From Janthinobacterium sp. CG3 (GTDB lineage: Bacteria; Pseudomonadota; Gammaproteobacteria; Burkholderiales; Burkholderiaceae_D): a stretch of 64,000 bases of DNA. Made by a program: the position numbers and the translations under genes. Below, piece after piece: positions 39,727 through 50,270 of this stretch. How positions within the stretch are numbered: position 1 is the first letter of the stretch; each line of letters starts with the position of its first letter. The DNA is taken from NCBI RefSeq assembly GCF_000344615.1, contig NZ_KB467824.1, positions 4,243,767 through 4,307,766 on the forward strand. The letters run 5' to 3'. The notes under the pieces are model-generated. The model was given only the letters and a program-made list of their open reading frames with translations, did not search any database and had not been told where the DNA came from.

Positions 39727-40770
39727 ATGCTGACCTTTTACAACGAAGCGCACGGCCAGCACCGCGGCCGCTTTGAAATCTTCCGCGGCGAAATGGTGCC
39801 CTGCTTTGAAAAGCCGGAGCGCGCCGACGCCGTGGTGGCCGAGCTGGCGCGGCGCAACCTCGGGCGCATCGTCACGCCGCAGGGCGTGCCGCTGATGTCG
39901 CTGGAACGCATCCACACGCCGCGCTACCTGCATTTCCTGCGCCACGCCTGGGCCGACTGGCTGGCGCTCGACCCGGCCAACGCCGGCAAGGACGCCTTCC
40001 CGTCGGTGTGGCCGGTGCGCACGCTGCGCGACGACGTCGAGCCGGACAATTTCTGCGCCAAGCTCGGCCTGTATTCGATGGACAACGGCACCCCGCTGAC
40101 GGCCGGCACCTGGATCGCCGCCAAGACCGGCGCCGACTGCGCCGTCAACGCCGCCCACGCGCTGCGCCTGGGCGAGCGCTCGACCTTCGCGCTGACGCGT
40201 CCGCCCGGCCACCACGCCGGCGCCGACTTCTTCGGCGGCTACTGCTTCCTGAACAACGCCGCGCTGGCGGCCCAGCACCTGCTCGACGACGGCGCGCGGC
40301 GCGTCGCCGTCCTGGATCTCGACTACCACCACGGCAACGGCACGCAAAGCATCTTCTACCAGCGCGACGACGTGCAGTTCATCTCGATCCACGCCGACCC
40401 GCGCAGCGAATACCCGTTCTACCTCGGCCACGCCGACGAAACCGGCGCCGGCCCCGGCCTGGGTTACAACATGAACCTGCCGTTGCCGGCCGGCAGCTCG
40501 GCGCAAGCCTGGTTCGCGGCGCTGGAGACGGCCTGCATGCGCCTGGGCAGTTACGGCCCGGACGCGCTGGTGGTCTCGCTCGGCGTCGACACCTTCGCCG
40601 GCGACCCGCTGTCGCAGTTCACGCTGCAAAGCGCCGACTTCCTGCGCATCGGCGAGCGCCTGTCCTACCTCGGCCTGCCGACCGCCTTCGTGTTCGAGGG
40701 CGGCTACGCGGTCAAGGAGATCGGCGTCAACGTCGTCAACGTGCTGGAAGGCTTTGAAACCGGCGGCTAA
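39727..40770 (+). CDS. Histone deacetylase superfamily enzyme, acetylpolyamine amidohydrolase-like
   Basis: This 347-residue zinc hydrolase is predicted to remove acetyl groups from polyamines or similar amines. The zinc and catalytic residues are in TRPPGHHAGADFFGGYCFLN, the Asp-x-His of LDLDYHHGNGTQSIF, and the second Asp of SLGVDTFAGDPLSQF. VFEGGYAVKEIGVNVV is the usual C-terminal glycine-rich segment. The N-terminus MLTFYNEAHGQHRG and PCFEKPERAD recall bacterial acetylpolyamine amidohydrolases. The substrate is inferred. It is 18 bases after gshA and probably shares its transcript. Confidence 0.9.
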   Translation: MLTFYNEAHGQHRGRFEIFRGEMVPCFEKPERADAVVAELARRNLGRIVTPQGVPLMSLERIHTPRYLHFLRHAWADWLALDPANAGKDAFPSVWPVRTLRDDVEPDNFCAKLGLYSMDNGTPLTAGTWIAAKTGADCAVNAAHALRLGERSTFALTRPPGHHAGADFFGGYCFLNNAALAAQHLLDDGARRVAVLDLDYHHGNGTQSIFYQRDDVQFISIHADPRSEYPFYLGHADETGAGPGLGYNMNLPLPAGSSAQAWFAALETACMRLGSYGPDALVVSLGVDTFAGDPLSQFTLQSADFLRIGERLSYLGLPTAFVFEGGYAVKEIGVNVVNVLEGFETGG

Positions 40771-40821
40771 GCGGACCCCGCCGGCGCGCCGACGCAGCCG
40801 TTGATGTAAAAAAATTGAAAA

Positions 40822-40855
40822 ATCGCTTGCTATTGAATAGCGCGCGATCTATAGT
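40822..40855 (+). promoter_or_regulatory. ohr promoter with overlapping operator palindrome
   Basis: The -35 TTGCTA (40827-40832) and -10 TATAGT (40850-40855) are 17 bases apart. A 27-base palindrome, ATCGC-TT-GCTATT-G-AATAGC-GC-GCGAT (40822-40848), covers the -35 and spacer, as an OhrR or other MarR-type repressor site would. Another inverted repeat, TATAG-N7-CTATA, is at 40936-40952. A tiny frame (ATG at 40862, 10 codons) follows the start point. No ohrR gene is in the window. Confidence 0.6.
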
Positions 40856-40999
40856 TTGTTCATGGACGCCACGGCAACAAGGTGGCCCGGCTAAGGAGTC
40901 CCGTTTTACCGCTTCACGCTTTAAGTAGCTAGCGATATAGTAGTTAGCTATATACTTACAAACACATTGCAAACAACCACCTACGAATAGGAAAATACC

Positions 41000-41425
41000 A
41001 TGTCGATCGAACAAGTAGCATACCGCGCACAAGCCAAGGCAAGCGGTGGCCGCGAAGGCAGCGCCGTCTCCGACGATGGCGTGCTGAACGTCAAGCTGAC
41101 GACGCCGAAAGAACTGGGCGGCAACGGCGCGGTCGGCACCAACCCGGAACAACTGTTTGCGGCCGGCTACTCCGCCTGCTTCATCGGCGCGATCAAATTC
41201 GTCGGCGGCCGCGACAAGATCGCCGTACCGGCGGACGTGTCGATTGAAGGCGTGGTCGGCATCGGCGCGATCCCTGACGGTTTCGGCATCGAAGTCGAAC
41301 TGAAAATCTCGCTGCCGGGCATGGAACGCGCCGCCGCCGAAGCGCTGGTCGCCGCCGCCCACATCGTTTGCCCGTACTCGAACGCGACCCGCGGCAACGT
41401 CGACGTCACCCTGACGCTGGTGTAA
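41000..41425 (+). CDS. ohr: Organic hydroperoxide resistance protein (Ohr/OsmC family)
   Basis: This 141-residue thiol peroxidase reduces organic hydroperoxides in the cytoplasm. The reactive Cys is in [18 protein letters not shown] (near residue 60) and the resolving Cys in [15 protein letters not shown] (near 124); [11 protein letters not shown] is the Ohr signature. Length is normal. AGGAAAATACC is an acceptable ribosome binding site. It is transcribed alone from a promoter with an operator palindrome about 150 bases upstream, and followed by a long perfect hairpin. Confidence 0.96.
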   Translation: MSIEQVAYRAQAKASGGREGSAVSDDGVLNVKLTTPKELGGNGAVGTNPEQLFAAGYSACFIGAIKFVGGRDKIAVPADVSIEGVVGIGAIPDGFGIEVELKISLPGMERAAAEALVAAAHIVCPYSNATRGNVDVTLTLV

Positions 41426-41445
41426 GCACTCGCTAGCAACACCCC

Positions 41446-41481
41446 GCGGGGCCGGCGTCGCGCCAACGACGCCGGCCCCGC
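41446..41481 (+). terminator. Long hairpin after ohr
   Basis: A perfect 15-bp stem (GCGGGGCCGGCGTCG and its complement) with a 6-base loop begins 20 bases after the ohr stop. There is no strong T-run, so it may act as a transcript-end stabiliser or weak terminator. Confidence 0.65.
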
Positions 41482-41575
41482 CAACTGCTATAGTTATTTT
41501 CAAGGAGCACTCGTTCAATACGAACGGGCGCCGCAGCTTGTGCGCCCATCTTCATCATTGAAGGAATGGAAAAGC

Positions 41576-42317
41576 TTGGCCGTCGAAAAAGTCTTGTTGT
41601 TGCATGGTCCGGTCATCTCTTACGGCAGCTTTCCCATCAGCGCCGTCATCGGCGCCGATGACCGCGAGGCGCCGATGGCGACCTATAATTGCGAGCGCAA
41701 TATCCTGACGCTGGCCTTGGTCTTCCGCGCGCACGGTTTCAAAATCGCCTACAGCGGATGGAGCGACGACGACGAGTGGCTCGAGGCCAACGGCGACCTG
41801 TTCGACTACCTGGTTACCTCGGACCAGAACGTGCCGCACAAGGACAGTACCTTCTTCGGCGAAGTCATCCTGAACAACAAGGAGATATTACGCCTCGCTG
41901 CAGGGCTTGCGGCTAATCCGCGCCAAGCTGGGCGACGACGCCATGGTCTTCCGGCCGCGCAGCGACGTCGCCGTCAGTCCCGACCACGCCATCACCGAAC
42001 TCAACCGCCTGGTGCGCCATTCGCGCGACATCCTGATCGAACACTGCGCCATGCAGAAAATGTTCAGCATGCCCGACTTCATCATGATGGGCGTGGTCGG
42101 GCGCATCGTCTGCATGAGCAGGAACATCTCCGACTCGATGGTGTGGCGCGGCCTGCCGCGTTATCTGGAACACGTCACCGGCACGTTCGCCAAGCAATTT
42201 TTCTTCGACGGCGTCCTGACGCGCAACCCCAACATCAAGGCCGACGAGCTGGCCGCGCTGATGATCTCGCCCGGCATGTCGGGCCGCGAAGAGCGCACGC
42301 CCGGCACGGAACGCTAG
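41576..42317 (+). pseudogene. Frameshifted WavE-like glycan synthesis gene
   Basis: Two frames together encode a coherent protein of about 246 residues. The first half (EKVLLLHGPVISYG, SGWSDDDEWLEANGDLF, LVTSDQ) runs to NNKEI. At about 41888 one extra T moves reading out of frame. The second half then continues YASLQGLRLIRAKLGDD and FRPRSDVAVS in the frame +1. The pattern (GP start, SGW, NK, GL..I, RSD) resembles WavE-type lipopolysaccharide synthesis proteins, a weak assignment. The start is probably TTG 41576 with AAGGA upstream; GTG 41540 is also open. It overlaps the convergent broken gene by four bases. A sequencing error would also explain the shift. Confidence 0.65.
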
Positions 42318-42816
42318 TCCCGGGGCACCAGGCGGGCAAACTGCTGCGCCATGAAGTAATCGAGGTCTTTCCGGATGCCCAGGCCATACATGCCGGCGCG
42401 GTCGTGGCCGACGTTGTAGCAACCCAGGCGGGCGCCCGCCAGCATCCGGCTGTACGCCGGCGCCACGTAGTATTCGGCATGCCGCGCGCCAGGTAGCCCA
42501 GCGCGTCCGGCAGCGCCGTGTCGAACACGAAGGCGTCGTCGATAGCGTGGCGGGCCAGCGCGGCCCCGATCTGGGCGTGCAAATCGTCCGCCTTGATGTT
42601 CAAGGCCAGCGGCCGCGCCGCGCCATGGCGCGCGCACAGCGCCAGGAAGGCGTCCAGCGTCATTTCCCCGCCGCCGGGCATATCGTGTGAAATCACCACC
42701 CCGCCTTGGGCATCGCGCAAATCGGTTTCAATGCCGAAGCCGTGCTCAAGCGCTCGCTCGAAGGCGCCACAGCGGTTCCTTTCAGATCTGTCAATGCAAT
42801 AGCCTCTATGCGCCAC
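42314..42816 (-). pseudogene. Chimeric, frameshifted phosphodiesterase / nucleotidyltransferase fragment
   Basis: From GTG 42816 the frame encodes the N-terminal part of a glycerophosphodiester-phosphodiesterase-like protein: AHRGYCIDRSERNRCGAFER, then FGIETDLRDAQGGVVISHDM and FVFDTALPDALGYLARG. Near 42478 the meaningful reading moves by one base to AEYYVAPAYSRMLAG and GMYGLGIRKDLDYFM. This looks like the C-terminus of a sugar nucleotidyltransferase (YY...MYGLGxxxDL), not of the phosphodiesterase. It therefore looks like a deletion that fused two genes out of frame. Its 3' end overlaps the broken WavE-like gene. Neither half is expected to work. Confidence 0.6.
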
Positions 42817-42899
42817 TAATTACTTGAGTACTTCCTCTATCGCAACACGAAGCCGCCCGTGCTTTAGAATGGCCGCTGGATACACGACGGGAGGCGCGC

Positions 42900-43373
42900 A
42901 TGAGCGATTGGCAATGGCAATGGCAGGCATTTGAGGAACTGAGCGGCGCGGACTTGTACCAGGCGCTGGCGCTGCGGCAAAACGTCTTCGTACTGGAACA
43001 GCAATGCCTGTATCCGGACCTGGACCAGCTCGACCAACAAGCCTGGCACCTGCTGGGCTGGCAACAGCGGGACGGCCGACGCCAGCTGGCCGCCTACCTG
43101 CGCTGCCTGGCGCCGGGCGCGAAATACCCCGAGATGTCGATCGGCCGCGTGCTGACGGCCGCGGCGGCGCGCGGCACCGGCAGCGGCCGGCAACTGATGC
43201 AAGAGGGCATCGCCTGCGCCGTGCGCCAATTCCCCGGCCACGCCATCCGCATCGGCGCCCAGCACCACCTGGAGGGCTTCTACCGGGGCTTCGGCTTCGC
43301 CACCATCAGCGCGCCGTACGACGAAGACGGCATCGCCCACATCGACATGCTGCGCCCGGCGTCGCCGACCTGA
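42900..43373 (+). CDS. GNAT family acetyltransferase, ElaA-like
   Basis: This 157-residue N-acetyltransferase starts DWQWQWQAFEELSGADLYQA. The family segments ALRQNVFVLEQQCLYPDLDQ and DQQAWHLLGW, the acetyl-CoA loop GRVLTAAAARGTGSGRQLM and the C-terminal FYRGFGFATISAPYDEDGI with HIDM match the ElaA group. Substrate is unknown. CGGGAGGCGC is a strong ribosome binding site. A REP element follows. It borders the decayed glycan locus but looks intact. Confidence 0.9.
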   Translation: MSDWQWQWQAFEELSGADLYQALALRQNVFVLEQQCLYPDLDQLDQQAWHLLGWQQRDGRRQLAAYLRCLAPGAKYPEMSIGRVLTAAAARGTGSGRQLMQEGIACAVRQFPGHAIRIGAQHHLEGFYRGFGFATISAPYDEDGIAHIDMLRPASPT

Positions 43374-43393
43374 ATGGCGTTACGCTAGCGCGT

Positions 43394-43427
43394 CGTAGGT
43401 CGGATGAGCGCAACGCCTCATCCGACC
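43394..43427. repeat. REP-type element, single unit
   Basis: GGTCGGATGAG-CGCAACGC-CTCATCCGACC is a perfect 11-bp-arm inverted repeat preceded by GTA, the same family as 21781 and 58391. It lies between the convergent ElaA-like and FKBP genes. Confidence 0.88.
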
Positions 43428-43533
43428 ATGTTGGCCGCAGCGAAACGCGCTGCTTTAGGCGCGGTCCCGCGCCGAGTCTTTGCCTGTTCTGCCAGCAAGC
43501 GGCAGCGCCGGCCTCGCCCTTGCCGGAGCCGGT

Positions 43534-43974
43534 TTAGTTCGCCACCGCCGTCACTTCGACGTCGAAAATCAATCCGGCGTTCGGCGGAATCGATCCCCGC
43601 CCGCCCGCGCCATAACCGTCCGCGGCGGTCAGGACCAAGGTGCGCTTGCCGCCCACCTTCATGCCGGCGACGCCCTTGTCCCAACCCGAGATGACCTGGC
43701 CGGCGCCGAGCTTGAATTGGAAACCGCTGCCGGCGTCGAATTTGCTGCCGTGTAGATCGCTCGCCTTGGCGTTGTACAACCAACCGGTGTAGTTGACCGT
43801 GACTGTGGTAGCCGCCGTCGCCACCGCCCCGGTGCCGACCACGGTATCGGTGAAGGCGGTCGCCGCCGGCTGGGTGTTTGGATCGATGGCCGGCGCATCG
43901 CCGCCGCCGCCGCCGCAGGCGGTCAGCGCAAACGCGCAGGCAAATGAGGCGATAAGTCGAAATGCGGATTTCAT
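43534..43974 (-). CDS. FKBP-type peptidyl-prolyl isomerase lipoprotein
   Basis: This 146-residue lipoprotein speeds prolyl isomerisation, probably in the periplasm. The signal peptide KSAFRLIASFACAFALTAC ends in a lipobox (ALTAC) followed by five Gly. The FKBP domain fills the rest: VTVNYTGWLYNA, FKLGAGQVISGWDKGVAGMK, VGGKRTLVL and the tail GLIFDVEVTAV. AGGGGA five bases upstream selects ATG 43974 over a start five codons earlier. It is a single-domain, short FKBP. It is convergent with the GNAT gene. Confidence 0.93.
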   Translation of the reverse strand: MKSAFRLIASFACAFALTACGGGGGDAPAIDPNTQPAATAFTDTVVGTGAVATAATTVTVNYTGWLYNAKASDLHGSKFDAGSGFQFKLGAGQVISGWDKGVAGMKVGGKRTLVLTAADGYGAGGRGSIPPNAGLIFDVEVTAVAN

Positions 43975-44137
43975 GTGTCCCCTAGTCATAGTCGGCCGCC
44001 GTCGCGAAGGTGCGCCGGCAAGCGCATGAGTGTAGCAGGGGAAACGTTGGCAAAATGTAAGCAGAAGTAAGCGTGGGGCGCGAATACAACACTGGCCGCT
44101 CCCTCGTGGGGGCGGCGGCCAGTCGCGCCCGGGACGC

Positions 44138-46012
44138 TTAGATCTCGACCTGGGTGCCCAGCTCGATCACCCGGTTGGTCGGGATCTGGTAATAGTCGGC
44201 GGCGCCGCGGGCGTTGCGCGACATCGTCACGAACAGATGCTCGCGCCACGGCGCCATGCCCTGGCCGGGCGTCGAAATGACGGTCTGGCGGGCGATGAAG
44301 AACGAGGTTTCCATCATGTCGAACAGCAGATCGTGCGCCGCGCACAGCGCCATCGCCCGCGGAATGTCCGGCTCGTCCTTGAAGCCGTAGTGCACACTGA
44401 CCTGGTAGCAGTGGTGCCCCAGGTCGGTGACGCGCACCTGCTCGGCCGGCGGCACCCACGGTTCCTCCAGCATGAACACCGTCAGGAACACCACGCGCTC
44501 GTGCAGCACCTTGTTATGCGACAGGTTGTGCAGCAACGCGTGCGGCACGCCGTCGCTTTCGCCGCGCAGGAAAATCGCCGTGCCCGGCACCCGCAGCGGC
44601 GGCGCGATGAACAGCGAGGACAGGAAGTCCTCAAGCGGGATCGCGTGCTTTTGCAAGTTCTGGAACACCAGTTGGCGGCCGCGGTTCCAGGTCAGCATGA
44701 CGATGAACAGGATCGAACCGAGTAGCAACGGGAACCAGCCGCCGTGGAACAGCTTGAGCGCGCTGGCCGAAAAGAACATCACGTCGATCGCCAGGAAAAA
44801 GCCGGTCGCGGCCCAGCACAGCAGCAAATTCATCTTCCAGCGGTAGCGGATCACGAAGAAGGTCAGGATCGTCGTCGCCAGCATGGTCGCGGTGACGGCG
44901 ATGCCGTAGGCCGCCGCCAGGTTCTCGGACGAGCCGAAACCGACCACCGCCAGCAACACCACCGCCAGTTGCAGCCAGTTGATGGCGGGAATGTAGATTT
45001 GCCCGATCTGGCTTTCCGAGGTGTGCAACACGCGCATGCGCGGCAAAAAGCCCAAGGCAATGGCTTGCTTGCTCATCGAGAAGGTGCCGGAAATGGTGGC
45101 CTGCGAGGCGATCACGGTGGCCATCGTCGACAGCACCACCAGCGGGTAGATACTCCATGCGCCCAGTTGCTTGTAGAAGGGATTGGAAATCGCCTCGGGG
45201 TGGGCCAGCAGCAGACCGCCCTGCCCCAGGTAGTTCAGCGCCAGCGCCGGAAAGGCGATCAGGAACCAGGCCATGCGGATCGGCTTCTTGCCGAAATGGC
45301 CCATGTCGGCGTACAGCGCCTCGGCGCCGGTCAAGGACAGCACCACCGCGCCCAGAGCGACGAAGGCGATAAAGCGGTTCTCAAGCATGAAGCTGATGGC
45401 GTGCCAAGGGTTGAGCGCGGCCAGGATTTGCGGCTGGTCGACAATGTTGACGATGCCCATGCCGGCCAGCGCGCCAAACCACAGCAGCATGATGGGGGCG
45501 AAGAAACGGCCGATGCCGGCGGTGCCGTGCGACTGCACCGAATACAGCCCCACCAGCACGATGATGGTCAGCGGCACCACATAGCTTTTTAGCGCCGGCG
45601 TGGCCACCTCCAGGCCTTCGATGGCCGACAGCACCGAAATGGCCGGGGTGATCACGCTGTCGCCGTAAAACAGCGTGGCGCCGAAGACGCCGGTCAGCAT
45701 CAGCGGGAAATGCCAGCGCGACGACTTGCTCACGGACGACAGCGCCAGCGCCATCAGCGCCATGATGCCGCCCTCGCCGCGGTTGTCGGCGCGCAGCACC
45801 AGGGTGACGTACTTGAGCGAGACGATGACGCTGAGACCCCAGAAAATCAAGGAGACGATGCCCAGCAGGTTGTTCGGATTCAACGCCAAGCCATGCTCGG
45901 GGGCGAAAACGGTCTTCAGGGTATACAGAGGGCTGGTGCCGATATCGCCGTAGACGATACCGACAGCGGCCAGCGTCAGGGCGACGAGGCCGCTTTTTTT
46001 ATGTTGCGTCAA
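44138..46012 (-). CDS. kup: Potassium uptake protein Kup
   Basis: This is a 624-residue inner-membrane potassium transporter of the KUP family. It starts KKSGLVALTLAAVGIVYGDI with GTSPLYTLK following, the family signature; about twelve membrane segments fill residues 10-450, and a cytoplasmic C-terminal domain runs to the end. I choose TTG 46012: length then equals E. coli Kup (622), GGGTGA lies about 6 bases upstream, and a promoter sits just beyond, within the longer open frame that reaches 46123. Transcribed alone and divergent from rarD. Confidence 0.94.
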   Translation of the reverse strand: MTQHKKSGLVALTLAAVGIVYGDIGTSPLYTLKTVFAPEHGLALNPNNLLGIVSLIFWGLSVIVSLKYVTLVLRADNRGEGGIMALMALALSSVSKSSRWHFPLMLTGVFGATLFYGDSVITPAISVLSAIEGLEVATPALKSYVVPLTIIVLVGLYSVQSHGTAGIGRFFAPIMLLWFGALAGMGIVNIVDQPQILAALNPWHAISFMLENRFIAFVALGAVVLSLTGAEALYADMGHFGKKPIRMAWFLIAFPALALNYLGQGGLLLAHPEAISNPFYKQLGAWSIYPLVVLSTMATVIASQATISGTFSMSKQAIALGFLPRMRVLHTSESQIGQIYIPAINWLQLAVVLLAVVGFGSSENLAAAYGIAVTATMLATTILTFFVIRYRWKMNLLLCWAATGFFLAIDVMFFSASALKLFHGGWFPLLLGSILFIVMLTWNRGRQLVFQNLQKHAIPLEDFLSSLFIAPPLRVPGTAIFLRGESDGVPHALLHNLSHNKVLHERVVFLTVFMLEEPWVPPAEQVRVTDLGHHCYQVSVHYGFKDEPDIPRAMALCAAHDLLFDMMETSFFIARQTVISTPGQGMAPWREHLFVTMSRNARGAADYYQIPTNRVIELGTQVEI

Positions 46013-46318
46013 GGTTTCACCCGAGTTTGTTTTGTTGCAATGCACAATAGGATAGGCATTGGTAAATAGCAAGCGTATTTTGACATGGTCTAAAATGCTT
46101 GGGGCCGGTTCGATGAATGCCATTCTACCCCGACCCGGGGGTTGGGACGCGCCGTTGTTGTCCGGTAGGCATGTAAGCCGGCGCCGCCCTTAGTTGTGGG
46201 CAACAAAACCGCCATGCCGAGACCCAAGCCCGGGGTTGGTTGGGCCGGGCCGGGCTCCGGCAGGGTCCGTCTAATTCAGCGATAATGATCCTCCACCCGC
46301 TCTGTTACGGTCGTTTTT
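46013..46318. other. Divergent intergenic region between kup and rarD
   Basis: These 306 bases hold a minus-strand promoter for kup (46044-46072) and a GATAAT -10-like hexamer near 46281 for rarD. GC-rich segments at 46129-46144 (CCCCGACCCGGGGGT) and 46225-46267 may be eroded palindromic-repeat copies. No gene was seen. Confidence 0.55.
46044..46072 (-). promoter_or_regulatory. Putative kup promoter
   Basis: On the minus strand TTGCTA (46072-46067) and TATTGT (46049-46044) are 17 bases apart, giving a start near 46037 and a leader of about 25 bases before TTG 46012. It supports the shorter Kup start. Confidence 0.5.
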
Positions 46319-47203
46319 ATGAATCCAGGCATGTTGTACGCCGCCCTCGCGTTTTTGAGCTGGGGCTTGTTTCCGCTGTATTTCCATGCCTTGAGCGAGG
46401 TGCCGCCGCTGGAGATGTTGGCACACCGTATGTTGTGGTCGCTGTTGTTCCTGTGCGCCGTGTTGACGGTGCGCCGGCAATGGGGCTGGGTGCGCCCGCT
46501 GGCGCGCCAGCCGCGGGTGGTCGGCGGCTTCGTCGCCAGCGCCTTCTTGTTGTCGGGGAACTGGTTCATTTATATCTGGGCCGTCAACAACGGCCATGTC
46601 ATCGACGCCAGCCTGGGTTATTTCATCACGCCGCTGCTCAATGTGATGCTGGGCTTTTTGCTGTTGCACGAGCGCCCGCGCCGCCCGCAGTGGCTGGCCA
46701 TCGGGCTGGCCGCCTGCGGCGTGGCCTGGCTGGCCTGGCAGACCGGGCAAATGCCGTGGATCGCGCTGGCGCTGGCGGCCACCTTCGGCGCCTATGGCTT
46801 GCTGCGCAAGACCGCCAAGCTGGGCCCGCTCGAAGGCTTGTCGTTCGAAACGCTGATTTTGTTCCCGCTGGCGCTGGCCTATGTGCTCTGGCTCAGCTGG
46901 CAAGGCCAGAATACCTTCGCCACCAGCGCCTCCGACACCACCCGCTGGCTGCTGGTGGCGTCCGGCCCCATCACCGCGATTCCGCTGCTGATGTTCGCCG
47001 CCGGCGCGCGCCGGCTGCCGCTGTCGGCGCTGGGCCTGCTGCAATATATTTCGCCGACGATGCAGTTGCTGCTGGGCGTGTGGCTGTTCCGCGAGTCCTT
47101 CACGCCGGAGCGCATGACCGGCTTCGTGGCGATCTGGGCCGCGCTGGCGCTGTACGCCGCCGAGGGCCTGTGGAACGTTCGCCGCGCCGCCCCCGCCGCC
47201 TGA
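46319..47203 (+). CDS. rarD: EamA family transporter RarD
   Basis: This 294-residue inner-membrane protein of the drug/metabolite transporter superfamily has ten hydrophobic segments. The N-terminus GMLYAALAFLSWGLFPLYFH and HRMLWSLLFL are typical of RarD, and LGYFITPLLNVMLGFLLLHE with LLQYISPTMQLLLGVWLFRE marks the two EamA repeats. The transported compound is unknown. The ATG lies 97 bases before the corA start in a later frame; corA follows on the same strand. Confidence 0.93.
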   Translation: MNPGMLYAALAFLSWGLFPLYFHALSEVPPLEMLAHRMLWSLLFLCAVLTVRRQWGWVRPLARQPRVVGGFVASAFLLSGNWFIYIWAVNNGHVIDASLGYFITPLLNVMLGFLLLHERPRRPQWLAIGLAACGVAWLAWQTGQMPWIALALAATFGAYGLLRKTAKLGPLEGLSFETLILFPLALAYVLWLSWQGQNTFATSASDTTRWLLVASGPITAIPLLMFAAGARRLPLSALGLLQYISPTMQLLLGVWLFRESFTPERMTGFVAIWAALALYAAEGLWNVRRAAPAA

Positions 47204-47300
47204 GCCAGGAGTCTGAGGCGCAGTGGAACGCCACCGTGAAAGCACTGGACCGTTTGCGTGTAAACTGCGCGGCAATACTGTTCACTCGGAAAAAAAATCC

Positions 47301-48266
47301 ATGCTTATCAATTGCGTCGCCTATCAGGACGGCAAAAAATTATCCGATATCCCGGTCGTGGACATCAGTGAATTCATCATTTTGCCCAATACCTTTGTGT
47401 GGGTCGCTTTAAGAGGTGCGGAACCAGCTGAGCTGGCCGAGATGCAGCACGAGTTTGGATTACATGAGCTGGCTGTCGAAGATGCGCGCTCGGGACATCA
47501 ACGCCCCAAGATTGAAGAGTACGGTGACTCATTGTTTGTGGTTATCCACTCTGTCGAGCTGATCGATGGTGAACTGCATATCGGGGAGGTCGATGTGTTC
47601 GTCGGCGACACCTATTTGCTGTCAAATCGTACTCACTACCAGCGAGGCTTTGCGGAAGTGCGCGCCCGTTGCGAACGCGAGACACAACATCTGAGTCAGG
47701 GTCCCGCCTTCATCCTTTACGCCCTGATGGACGCCATCGTCGACAGGTACTTTCCCGTGGTCGATGCGCTGGAAGCCGAACTATGGAAAATCGAGGAACA
47801 AATATTCAAATCGCCAGCGCATCGTTACACCCTGGAGCAGTTGTACCAGTTGAAGCGTAAGGTTGTGCTGTTCAAACACGCCGTTGCGCCACTGATGGAA
47901 GCTGTCGGGAAGCTCGACGGTGGGCGCGTGCCGCATATCGTGGCGAACACAACCGAATATTTCCGGGACGTTCACGACCACCTCCACCGCATCAACACGG
48001 CGATTGACTCCATCCGCGATACGATCAGCACGGCTATACAGGTCAACCTGTCGATGATCAGCCTCGACGACAGCAACGTCAACAAGCGCCTCGCGGCGTG
48101 GGCAGCTATCTTCGCCGTAGCCACAGGTCTGGTCGGGGTTTGGGGTATGAACTTCGAAAACATACCCGAACTGAAGTGGAAATATGGTTACCCCTTAGCG
48201 CTTTCAATCGTCTTTTCAACCTGCGGATACCTGTATTATCGTTTCAAAAAATCCGGCTGGTTGTAA
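47301..48266 (+). CDS. corA: Magnesium/cobalt transporter CorA
   Basis: This is a 321-residue pentameric divalent cation channel in the inner membrane. A large cytoplasmic N-terminal domain covers about 1-255. Two C-terminal membrane helices follow, the first ending in the selectivity motif GMNF (GVWGMNFENIPELKWKYGYP), and the C-terminus is basic (RFKKSGWL). ATG 47301 is preferred to 47223, which would add a non-family extension. Codon use is less GC-biased than the genes around it, so recent acquisition is possible. It follows rarD on the same strand. Confidence 0.94.
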   Translation: MLINCVAYQDGKKLSDIPVVDISEFIILPNTFVWVALRGAEPAELAEMQHEFGLHELAVEDARSGHQRPKIEEYGDSLFVVIHSVELIDGELHIGEVDVFVGDTYLLSNRTHYQRGFAEVRARCERETQHLSQGPAFILYALMDAIVDRYFPVVDALEAELWKIEEQIFKSPAHRYTLEQLYQLKRKVVLFKHAVAPLMEAVGKLDGGRVPHIVANTTEYFRDVHDHLHRINTAIDSIRDTISTAIQVNLSMISLDDSNVNKRLAAWAAIFAVATGLVGVWGMNFENIPELKWKYGYPLALSIVFSTCGYLYYRFKKSGWL

Positions 48267-48488
48267 ACGAAACCCTGTATCAATACCGGAAGCCGATGCC
48301 GACAGCGTGAGCGATGTACACATACCCTCCTGCCCGCCCTTAACCCGGTTTTTCGTGCCGCCGCGCCTCAAGCCCCAGTCCGGGCGGACAAAGCCGGCCG
48401 CGGTCCCACGCTTTGCTGCGGATGAACTAGCTGGATCAAGGCGTTTATCGTATCCTGTCCGTCTTTGTTTATCATCCGAGAAACCCCA

Positions 48489-50156
<1,668 letters not shown>

Positions 50157-50169
50157 TAGTTAGCCCGGA

Positions 50170-50196
50170 AAACAAAACAGCTCCCCAAGGGAGCTG
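50170..50196 (-). terminator. Terminator between ettA and the outer-membrane protein gene
   Basis: On the minus strand CAGCTCCC-TTG-GGGAGCTG is followed by TTTTGTTTT. It would end transcription of the convergent gene at 50271-50849 beyond the palindromic repeat. Confidence 0.75.
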
Positions 50197-50204
50197 CGAA
50201 CGCA

Positions 50205-50270
50205 AAAAAAACCGGGGCGCCGAGCCGGGGCCGGACCCAAGGGTCCGACCCCGGCCCTTGCCTTGGGTTT
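50205..50270. repeat. Dispersed palindromic element, near-complete copy
   Basis: It runs AAAAAACCGGGGC, a core GGACCC-AAG-GGTCCGACCCCGG, then GCCCTTGCCTTGGGTTTTT. The right arm directly touches the stop codon of the outer-membrane protein gene at 50271. Confidence 0.8.

Noticed and set aside
41888-41889. Programmed ribosomal frameshift in the WavE-like gene
   Set aside because: No slippery heptamer, downstream structure or internal ribosome site; a mutation or sequence error is simpler.
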